Source: Clostridia bacterium
GTDB lineage: Bacteria > Bacillota > Clostridia > UMGS1810
DNA length: 64,000 bases
Direction: 5' to 3'
Assembly: GCA_017481205.1 (NCBI GenBank)
Contig: JAFUPN010000042.1
Coordinates: forward strand, 1-64,000
Position numbers and translations under genes: made by a program. The notes under the pieces are model-generated. The model was given only the letters and a program-made list of their open reading frames with translations, was not told the DNA's origin and searched no databases. Of this stretch, positions 26,925 through 33,922 are shown piece after piece. Position 1 is the stretch's first letter. Each line of letters begins with the position of its first letter.

Positions 26925-28351
26925 TTTGGAAGGACAAAGGGTTTTGATATATCTATTTCCATATTTTTGGGAGCCACATTGTCGGGATTTTCAAATGTAT
27001 TGTGAGCGTGCATGTCTTCGTTGTACAGCAGGGTGGCATTTGCCCTTTGAGGCAGAGTCGTTCCCAGGCTTTCCAGTGAGATTTCCGCATCCTCGGTGCA
27101 GGAAAGATTGCCGACGGTAAGCAGGGTCTTGCCGTCCTTTACAGAGGCAGAAACGGTGATTGAAGAAGCAAAATCGCTATTAGCGGTAACGGCTGTTTCT
27201 ATTGCCTCTGCTCCCTGATGCTCCTTGTACATATCAAAAACATGGTATGTGGGAGTAGTGATGCAGTGTTCGCCATGAGCCAGGAAAAGGGTATGAAGAT
27301 TGTTTACCAGCTGTGCTGCATTTGCCATGCGGATTTTGTCACAGTGGTTGTTGAAAATATTAAGGGTCAAAGCACTGACCATTGCATCACGCATGGTGCT
27401 TTGCTGTTCAAAGAGGTTTTTGCCCTTGCTGGGACCTGAGCCCTCGGGATGCCAGCAGCCCCATTCGTCAATAACCAGTTTTGCATGGTTTTCCATAGCA
27501 TGACCGCAGATAATATGCCAGTTACGAAGGACGATATTCTCCATATAAGCAGCTTTTTTTAGCTGTTCTGTCCACTCTTCCCCGGTAAATGCAGTTACAT
27601 CTCCCGAACTTCCGCAGTAATAATGCATGGCAAAGCCGTTCATGTGGCGTTCAGAATTTTTTGTCATGCGCATAAGACCGTCTGTCCAGTCATAATTATC
27701 ACTATTTGAGCCGCAGGCATAGAGCTCTGTCTTGGGGAAGGCATATTCCATAATGGTTGAAAAACGGCGGAATTCCATAGCATAATACTCGGGAGTCATA
27801 TTGCCTCCGCCTCCCCAGTTTTCGTTGCCTACCCCCCAGTAAGGAATATTAAAGGGCTCGGCATGTCCGTTTGCCTCGCGCTCCTTTGCCAGGGTGGTTG
27901 TACCCCTGGGCGACAGACAGTAGTCCATCCAGTTGCGCACGTGCAGAGGTGTTACTCCGGTGAGATTTGCGGCAAAATATGCTTCTGCGCCCACTGCCTC
28001 GCAAAAATCCATAAATTCATGGGTACCCACTTCATTTGGCTCATAGCGCCCGTCATCTCTTGTCCACCAGTTTATCCTGGTGGGTCTGTCCTCCCCTATG
28101 CCGTCTCTCCAGTCGTACACCTCGGCATAGCAGCCTCCGGGCCAGCGGATAACGGGGGCTTTTATAGCGCGGAGCTTTTCTATAATATCCTTGCGGAAGC
28201 CTTTAATATTTGGAATTGGCGAATTTTTTCCTACCCATATGCCGTCATACATAACACCGCCTATATGCTCGGTGAAATGACCGTATATCTCTGGGGCGAT
28301 TGTCCCCTTTTTCTGAGGGTAGATAAGATAAATTTTTTTTGCGTTTTTCAA
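26897..28351 (-). CDS. Alpha-L-arabinofuranosidase, GH51
   Basis: 484 residues, no signal peptide, so probably acts on imported arabino-oligosaccharides. Starts with TTG at 28351 after AAAGGAGATG; the nearby ATG is out of frame and stops at once. GH51 hallmarks: KAPVIRWPGGCYAEVYDWRDGIG, acid/base E177 in GVGNENWGGG, nucleophile E296 in VIDEWGCW, and a C-terminal beta-sandwich. Divergent from an AraC-type regulator that may control it. Its 3' end has been partly duplicated downstream. Confidence 0.95.
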   Translation of the reverse strand: MKNAKKIYLIYPQKKGTIAPEIYGHFTEHIGGVMYDGIWVGKNSPIPNIKGFRKDIIEKLRAIKAPVIRWPGGCYAEVYDWRDGIGEDRPTRINWWTRDDGRYEPNEVGTHEFMDFCEAVGAEAYFAANLTGVTPLHVRNWMDYCLSPRGTTTLAKEREANGHAEPFNIPYWGVGNENWGGGGNMTPEYYAMEFRRFSTIMEYAFPKTELYACGSNSDNYDWTDGLMRMTKNSERHMNGFAMHYYCGSSGDVTAFTGEEWTEQLKKAAYMENIVLRNWHIICGHAMENHAKLVIDEWGCWHPEGSGPSKGKNLFEQQSTMRDAMVSALTLNIFNNHCDKIRMANAAQLVNNLHTLFLAHGEHCITTPTYHVFDMYKEHQGAEAIETAVTANSDFASSITVSASVKDGKTLLTVGNLSCTEDAEISLESLGTTLPQRANATLLYNEDMHAHNTFENPDNVAPKNMEIDISKPFVLPKTAIISVSF

Positions 28352-28387
28352 GATATCATCTCCTTTACTTGATTGTATAGCTTTTAA

Positions 28388-28417
28388 TTGACATTTTCTC
28401 GCTGTTTGTTGTATAAT
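28388..28417 (+). promoter_or_regulatory. Sigma-A promoter of the AraC gene at 28451
   Basis: TTGACA (28388-28393), 18-bp spacer, TATAAT (28412-28417), 33 bp before the ATG. Confidence 0.8.
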
Positions 28418-28450
28418 ATTAGCAATAATTTATCTTTTTTGGAGGCTTTA

Positions 28451-29233
28451 ATGATTTTCCATCAGCCCTTTAACTCATTGAGCGGAAATAAATATAATGC
28501 CTGTTTTTATACGAAGCAGAACTTTGAATTTCATTTTCACAAAAATATTGAGATTATATATGTACTTGAGGGAGCAATAAATTGTAATATCAACAGCAGA
28601 AGCGGAACACTAAAAAAAGGAGAATTCGGAATTTGTCTGCCATATGATATTCATTCCTATACGCCTAAGCCTGATTCCCGGTACTGGGTGGCGGTTTTTT
28701 CTGAGGACCAAGTTCATGCTTTCGGCAAGCTTATCAAGGGCAAGGAGGGCAAGGCTTTTAAATTTTGCTGCAGTGAATCGGTAAAAAATTATGTTTCGGA
28801 AAATCTGATTAACAGCCAAGACCCCTCCCTCTTTACTCTGAAATCCGGTCTTTATGCACTGTGCGGAGAATATCTTGAGTCGGTGGAGCTTGTGGAAAAA
28901 AACACGGGCAAAATGCAAATGATGGCTGAGATAACAGAGTTTATATCAAATCATCATAGCGAAAATATAGGGTTGTCGGACATTGCCGGGCTACTGGGAT
29001 ATGACTACCACTATGTGTCAAGATATTTTCACAATACGTTTAATATGCCCTTTAAGGATTTTCTCAACAGCTACAGGCTCGAAACCGCCCTGGAACTTTT
29101 GGAAGCCGGTGACAAAAAGCTTCTTGACATTGCCTATGAAAGCGGATTTCAGAGCGTGCGCACCTTTAACAGCTGCTTCAGAAAGCATTTTGGCATGAGT
29201 CCTTCGGAATACAAAAAATCATATTCGATTTAA
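28451..29233 (+). CDS. AraC-family transcriptional regulator
   Basis: About 260 residues. The ATG at 28451 follows GGAGG (28441-28445) by 5 bases; an upstream in-frame start would lie inside the promoter. N-terminal cupin-like sensor (FHFHKNIEIIYVLEGAINCNI) and a C-terminal double helix-turn-helix (NIGLSDIAGLLGYDYHYVSRYFH and LDIAYESGFQSVRTFNSCFRKHFGMSPSEYKK). Divergent from the GH51 arabinofuranosidase, its most likely target. Confidence 0.93.
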   Translation: MIFHQPFNSLSGNKYNACFYTKQNFEFHFHKNIEIIYVLEGAINCNINSRSGTLKKGEFGICLPYDIHSYTPKPDSRYWVAVFSEDQVHAFGKLIKGKEGKAFKFCCSESVKNYVSENLINSQDPSLFTLKSGLYALCGEYLESVELVEKNTGKMQMMAEITEFISNHHSENIGLSDIAGLLGYDYHYVSRYFHNTFNMPFKDFLNSYRLETALELLEAGDKKLLDIAYESGFQSVRTFNSCFRKHFGMSPSEYKKSYSI

Positions 29234-29304
29234 TATTGGTAAAAAACCAATAGATGCCGGATATGATATCTTCCCGGCGTGAAAGTGTTCGCCCGGATGT
29301 GGGG

Positions 29305-29474
29305 ACGTCAGACTGTCGAATAATTCAATTGTCGCATAAAAGAGCCATTCAGGGACGGTGGCAGTCAGATGCTTTGCATCCTTTTTGCATAGAAAATCTT
29401 GATTTTCTGTGCAAAAAGCGCCCCGTCCCTATAGAGTGGCGAGTAAAAATGATAATAATTCGACAGTCTGACGT
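29305..29474 (+). repeat. 170-bp MITE-like element, copy A
   Basis: Non-coding, with 21-bp terminal inverted repeats that match at 20 positions: ACGTCAGACTGTCGAATAAT at the left, its complement at the right. A second copy at 39221-39390 is in the opposite orientation and differs at only 7 of 170 positions. Internal palindromes (GCATAGAAAATC / GATTTTCTGTGC and GGGACGG / CCGTCCC) give a strong secondary structure. No transposase is present, as expected for a MITE. Confidence 0.85.
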
Positions 29475-29618
29475 ACATGCTGTGTCACCAAAATGCGTTG
29501 TGCCACGGGTCTTTCAGCCTGTCATGTACGTCCCCCCACCGAGCTCTTTTGTGTGAATCTTTTATTACTTGATTTGTGTGCTAATAATTTTTTGTCTCTG
29601 TATCACTTGGCAGTGCTT
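29471..29618. other. Extra palindromic module and spacer beside repeat copy A
   Basis: Directly abutting copy A, GACGTACATG and CATGTACGTC (ending 29532) form 10-bp arms around a 43-bp loop. The block ends in ACGTCCCC, complementary to GGGGACGT just outside the left end of copy A, so one repeat structure appears nested in another. The rest of the 385-bp gap (29536-29618) shows no gene. Confidence 0.5.
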
Positions 29619-31874
29619 TTATATCAAGCCTTCTGCCTGCCTGATAAACCCATCCTGCTCCGGTTTTGTTATATTGTTAAAAAGCACATTCCAGCCGCAA
29701 ACACGAATTTGCAAATCCCGGTACTTCTCCGGTTCCTTTTGAGCCCGGCGTAGAGTATCGGCATCAAAAACATTTATATGCAGAGCATGACCGCCGCGTT
29801 TTATAAAGGTCATAAGCAGTCCGTACATGGCTACAAGTCCGTCCTCACCCTTTACGGCGGAGGGCAAGAGTCCCATATCCAGCGTTGCATCGGAGCAAAA
29901 TGCTGTTGCGTCGATTTTTGTGACAGAAAGTATTGCCGATGTTGCACCCTCGCGGTTCATACCCATAGAAGCCGAAAGATTTTTGGAAAGCTCCTCTCCT
30001 TTGAGTCTTCCATTAGGCGAAGATGCCGTAAGGGGTGCCTGAGAATATGACTGACGTGCAACATGGAAGCCTAAATTCCATTTTCCGCCCCGCTCCTCGG
30101 TGTTTGGTCTGCCGCAAACACGGGAGCAGACAAATTCTGCAATATCCTTTGCAAAATAATCGGGCAAATCCTTGTTGTTGCCGTATTTGTCCCTATCGGC
30201 AAGGAGCTGCATACGCAACAATTCATTACCCTTGAAATCCTTATCCAGAATATCCCGAAGCTTACTTAATGTGAGCTTTTTGCTGTCGAACACGTATTTT
30301 TTTATGTTGGTTAAAGAATCAGAAATATCTGCCATGAAGCCGAACATCATTTGGCTTCCGTTTGATGCCGCACCGCCGCCCATTGCATCCTTTGCGCTTT
30401 CAATACAGGACGATATGGTTGCCGAAAGTATTGACTGAGGACTGATATAAGGCAGATAAGCTTCAAAGGAATTTGAAATATCAATTACTTCATCTACCAG
30501 ATAGCTCAGCTGCTTTTTATATTCGTTGTAAAATTCCTCAAAGGTTTCATATTCCTCCGCTTTGGGACTTTTGAGACCTGCAAAATTACCATTTATACCG
30601 TCGCAGCCTGCGTGCAAAGCATATTCCAACGGTTTGAGAAGATTAACATAATTCATACTTGTACTGTCATAAGCACCCTGCAGAGCGTATTCATAGCAGC
30701 CCTTGATATCGCAAAGTCTTGCCTGCTCTTTGGTTGCGCCTGTATTCATAAGTGCCCTTCTTATAATGGCGTCATTGACAAAAACAATACTGTTGTTGCC
30801 ACGGCGTATCATATCAAGTGCTTTAAGTATAAAGTCTTTGGGAGTGCTGTCAGCAATTTTTATCTGAATTTTGGGGTTATAAATACCCATTTTGTCATAA
30901 ACATCAAGAAAAATATAGGAAAGCTCATTTATTTGGGTGGATTCATCCTCTTTGCAGCCGCCAAGATAAACAGGTTGACCCCAATAGTTGCCGATAGCGG
31001 TAAACTGAAGTAGAAAATATGCAAGGTCGGTTCGTATTTCCTGTTCGCTTATGCCGTTTTCCAGGTCTTTTTTATAAAAACTGTATAAAACACGGTCAAA
31101 GTTGGACAGGGAACGCACCTGCAAGCCCTCGACGTGTTCGCACAGTATAAAGTAAAGGTAATCTGTAAGCAGGGCTTCATAAAAGCTCTGAGGCGCATTG
31201 CTTTTAATATTTTCAAGTGCTCTTGCCATTTTAAGCGAGCCCTGCTTTTCAGCCTGTATATGTAAGCGCTCTATAAAATTCAGGATAGCGGTATATGTGA
31301 TTTTAATACCGTCAAAGAATGCTTCCTGATTTTCAGTAATATTTTTCCTCATTGCGCGCATTTTTTCGCTCGCTTCAAGTATTCCGCAAAATCCCAACGC
31401 AAAAACACGTTCCCAAACGGGTACGCTGTGGTCATAATCGGGCCAGATTGTAGCAATGCCATTGTCCTCCATATAAGCACGCTTTTTTTCTACATCGGGT
31501 ATTATTGTGCCGAATACTTCATTTTTCCACTCGGCGACAACTGTTTTGTTCAGCGGGCGATCCACCATATTAATCCCGGGGAAAATATCTCTTTTGTCAC
31601 AGGAAATTCTTGTGTTTTTCAGCACATATTCAAAAGCCTTTGCCTTGCGCACAGGGTGTGAAAGGTTTTTGATTTGTTCATCCTGCTTCTTAATGCCGTC
31701 TATAATATCGTCCCCCAGCATACCCGTGCTCTCATCAAAGATTTCATCATGGCGGATAAAACGGTTGAAAATATGTGCACCTCTGTGAACGCTGTCAAAG
31801 CTCTCTGATTTTTCTTTTTGGTCGTGATATTTATTCATTATGTAGTCGTAATCTGTGTTTTTGATGTATTCCAT
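29619..31874 (-). CDS. Glycyl radical enzyme of unrecognised substrate (GRE1)
   Basis: 751 residues, pyruvate formate-lyase fold, cytoplasmic and oxygen-sensitive. Thiyl-radical site C393 in DIKGCYEYALQG, with the following Glu (E395) that serves as general base in non-PFL enzymes. The glycyl-radical motif is RVCGW (G727), 28 residues from the end. PFL itself has a Cys-Cys pair, so this is not PFL. The segment after the cysteine does not match the choline, glycerol, hydroxyproline or isethionate classes that I can recall. It has its own promoter and an AAGGAGGT site; no activase lies beside it. The enzyme at 43508-45709 is a paralogue. Confidence 0.9.
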   Translation of the reverse strand: MEYIKNTDYDYIMNKYHDQKEKSESFDSVHRGAHIFNRFIRHDEIFDESTGMLGDDIIDGIKKQDEQIKNLSHPVRKAKAFEYVLKNTRISCDKRDIFPGINMVDRPLNKTVVAEWKNEVFGTIIPDVEKKRAYMEDNGIATIWPDYDHSVPVWERVFALGFCGILEASEKMRAMRKNITENQEAFFDGIKITYTAILNFIERLHIQAEKQGSLKMARALENIKSNAPQSFYEALLTDYLYFILCEHVEGLQVRSLSNFDRVLYSFYKKDLENGISEQEIRTDLAYFLLQFTAIGNYWGQPVYLGGCKEDESTQINELSYIFLDVYDKMGIYNPKIQIKIADSTPKDFILKALDMIRRGNNSIVFVNDAIIRRALMNTGATKEQARLCDIKGCYEYALQGAYDSTSMNYVNLLKPLEYALHAGCDGINGNFAGLKSPKAEEYETFEEFYNEYKKQLSYLVDEVIDISNSFEAYLPYISPQSILSATISSCIESAKDAMGGGAASNGSQMMFGFMADISDSLTNIKKYVFDSKKLTLSKLRDILDKDFKGNELLRMQLLADRDKYGNNKDLPDYFAKDIAEFVCSRVCGRPNTEERGGKWNLGFHVARQSYSQAPLTASSPNGRLKGEELSKNLSASMGMNREGATSAILSVTKIDATAFCSDATLDMGLLPSAVKGEDGLVAMYGLLMTFIKRGGHALHINVFDADTLRRAQKEPEKYRDLQIRVCGWNVLFNNITKPEQDGFIRQAEGLI

Positions 31875-31903
31875 ACAAAATACCTCCTTGTAATCATGGC
31901 ATT

Positions 31904-31978
31904 ATTATACTCAAATACGGTTGATTTGTGAATTAACAAAACAAAACACTTGATTAAAACGAAACAATATGTTATTAT
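31904..31978. promoter_or_regulatory. Divergent promoters between GRE1 and its AraC gene
   Basis: Minus strand for GRE1: TTCACA (31927-31932), 17-bp spacer, TATAAT (31904-31909). Plus strand for the regulator: TTGATT (31950-31955), 17-bp spacer, TATTAT (31973-31978). Between them lie two near-identical 11-mers, AAAACAAAACA (31938) and AAAACGAAACA (31956), 18 bp apart, which are candidate regulator half-sites. Confidence 0.65.
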
Positions 31979-31996
31979 GCTTATGAGGTGATGAAA

Positions 31997-32779
31997 ATGC
32001 TCAGAGACTGGGATAATGCAATAGTAACGGATATTAATCTTGCAATATACGTTGCTCCGGATATTGCCGTGCATATACATAATAACCGCGGCTTTTACGG
32101 CTTGGTAATAAACGATTCTACGGCTGAAAAGGAAATATATTTTTCTGACGGTACGGTTATAAAAACCGGTCCCAACGAGGTGCATTATTTCCCAAAGGGT
32201 TCAAGCTACCATGTGGAAACTCTGGTTTCCGGTGGGTGTTATGCCATCAATTTTGATTTGCTTGACGGAATTGACGAAAAGCCGTTTAATATAAAATTCA
32301 GAAATCATGAGGCTGTTTTGAAAGATTTTAAATCGGCAGTTGATGCCTGGGGAGAAAAAAACGAATTCTGCAATACATATATAAGAGAATGTATTTATGC
32401 TATAATTATTAAAATAAACAAAGAGTACAGGCGCAGCTATATGCCCAAAAGAAAGGAATTGCTTATAAAGCCTGCAGTTGACACTATTAAACGGGATTTT
32501 GCAAGGTGCAATTTATCGGTAAAGCAACTGGCGCAGCTTTGCGGTATCAGTGAGGTGTATTTTCGCCGTCTGTTTATTGATGAATTTTCGCTGAGCCCCA
32601 AGGAGTATATAATAAATCTTCGGCTTGAATATGCAAAACGTCTTTTGTTGAGTGCCCAGTTTTCTGTAAGTGATATTGCTCTTATGTGCGGCTATTTTGA
32701 GCCTTGTCATTTTTCTCGAGAATTTAAAAAGCATTTTGGTATATCACCTGCAGAATATGTAAAAGCATCTCAAAAATAA
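31997..32779 (+). CDS. AraC-family regulator divergent from GRE1
   Basis: About 260 residues. The ATG at 31997 follows GAGGTG (31985-31990) by 6 bases. N-terminal cupin-like sensor (AVHIHNNRGFYGLVIND; GPNEVHYFPKGSSYHVETL) and a C-terminal double helix-turn-helix (NLSVKQLAQLCGISEVYFRRLFIDEF and SVSDIALMCGYFEPCHFSREFKKHFGISPAEY). Probably controls GRE1. Confidence 0.93.
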   Translation: MLRDWDNAIVTDINLAIYVAPDIAVHIHNNRGFYGLVINDSTAEKEIYFSDGTVIKTGPNEVHYFPKGSSYHVETLVSGGCYAINFDLLDGIDEKPFNIKFRNHEAVLKDFKSAVDAWGEKNEFCNTYIRECIYAIIIKINKEYRRSYMPKRKELLIKPAVDTIKRDFARCNLSVKQLAQLCGISEVYFRRLFIDEFSLSPKEYIINLRLEYAKRLLLSAQFSVSDIALMCGYFEPCHFSREFKKHFGISPAEYVKASQK

Positions 32780-32791
32780 TTGAGATGCTTT
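32762..32791 (+). terminator. Terminator overlapping the AraC stop codon
   Basis: AAAGCATCTCAA / TTGAGATGCTTT, a perfect 12-bp stem that includes the last codons of the gene. Palindromic, so it may also serve the convergent nucleoside hydrolase. Confidence 0.75.
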
Positions 32792-32810
32792 CTGATATCT
32801 GTCTTGACAA

Positions 32811-33743
32811 TTATACAAAATCCGTATGAATCTGCTGTAAAAATTCCTGCAGCTTTACGGTTTTTGCTACTCTGCATTTTTTCATGGGGAAGCCTTTGTA
32901 TGCATCCTGATTCATACGCATTTTGCCGTATGCATCTACATTCAGAGACATACCCCTGGCAAATCCCTCACTGAGCACCGCTACAGTGACCTGCTGCATA
33001 CTACACAGAGCAGGATTGGCAAGATAGTGCACTACTAACGGATCGTGAAGCACCAGCTTTACATTCGGGCGGTCTATCTGCCAGATGGTGCACATTTCCT
33101 GCAGATAGCGGCGAGCAGGGTTGTCTCCGGTGTAGTTAAGGAGAGCATCATACAGTATGTCATCGCCTACACAAAGATGAGTTACATCTGCACCCAGACA
33201 TTCCAGATTATCGAGAGTACGGAACATGAGGTCTGCAGCCTCAACATCGCACATAATATTCCAATCAGCATACTGCTTGTAGAAAGCACCGCCCATAATA
33301 CATACTTTTTCGCAAAGCTTCAGTGCTTCCGGGTCCTTTTCGATGACCCGTGCCAGGTTGGTAAAGGGACCGATGGCGATTATGGTAAGCTCCTGTCCGT
33401 ATGTATGGCATGATTTGATGATAAAATCCACTGCATCGTCAGGATTGGTGCTGTCGGGCAGGTAGTTTTCCGCATCGGGTGTGAAATGGGGAACACGGTC
33501 ATACTCTCCGGCATCTTCGGCCAAGGGAACTCCGAATCCTGCATAAACAGGTGTGTTTTCGTAGCCATGACCGTATAGAGTTGTCATTTTTTTTGCCATT
33601 TTTGCACGCTGTGCAGTGTTTTGGAATACGGTTGTAATGCCGATAATATCAAATCCTTGCTGCATGGCGGAGTACAAGGCGATGGCATCGTCAATATCGT
33701 CTCCTATGTCCATGTCCATTAATACTTTATGGTTTTCGCTCAT
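32811..33743 (-). CDS. Inosine-uridine-type nucleoside hydrolase
   Basis: Cleaves N-glycosidic bonds of ribonucleosides. The ATG at 33743 follows GGAGGT, giving about 310 residues, normal for the family. The calcium/ribose-binding motif DMDIGDDIDDAIAL lies at the N-terminus. Other conserved parts are ITIIAIGPFTNLARVIEKDP and KLVLHDPLVVHYL. Purine or pyrimidine preference is not evident. It has its own consensus promoter and is apparently monocistronic. Confidence 0.93.
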   Translation of the reverse strand: MSENHKVLMDMDIGDDIDDAIALYSAMQQGFDIIGITTVFQNTAQRAKMAKKMTTLYGHGYENTPVYAGFGVPLAEDAGEYDRVPHFTPDAENYLPDSTNPDDAVDFIIKSCHTYGQELTIIAIGPFTNLARVIEKDPEALKLCEKVCIMGGAFYKQYADWNIMCDVEAADLMFRTLDNLECLGADVTHLCVGDDILYDALLNYTGDNPARRYLQEMCTIWQIDRPNVKLVLHDPLVVHYLANPALCSMQQVTVAVLSEGFARGMSLNVDAYGKMRMNQDAYKGFPMKKCRVAKTVKLQEFLQQIHTDFV

Positions 33744-33806
33744 ATTATACCTCCGTTTGTATTTGTCTGACATAATCTATCTGTTGGTATTTTTGATATA
33801 TTGTAG

Positions 33807-33835
33807 ATTATACGGCATTTATACCCGGTTGTCAA
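33807..33835 (-). promoter_or_regulatory. Consensus promoter of the nucleoside hydrolase
   Basis: Minus strand: TTGACA (33830-33835), 17-bp spacer, TATAAT (33807-33812), both hexamers perfect. Confidence 0.85.
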
Positions 33836-33862
33836 GCAAGGAGTATCTGTCCCTATAAAAAG

Positions 33863-33915
33863 AAATTCAAAAACCCTGTCTTGCCGGATGATGCAAAACA
33901 GGGTTTTTGAATTTT
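33863..33915 (-). terminator. Terminator of the SLH-esterase gene
   Basis: A 17-bp perfect stem, AAATTCAAAAACCCTGT / ACAGGGTTTTTGAATTT, with a 19-nt loop, just downstream of the SLH-esterase stop. Confidence 0.85.
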
Positions 33916-33922
33916 ATGTTTA

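Noticed and set aside
29301-29535. CRISPR-like or riboswitch interpretation of the repeat near 29.4 kb
   Set aside because: No regularly spaced short direct repeats; the same sequence occurs inverted at 39.2 kb with terminal inverted repeats, which fits a MITE-like element instead.
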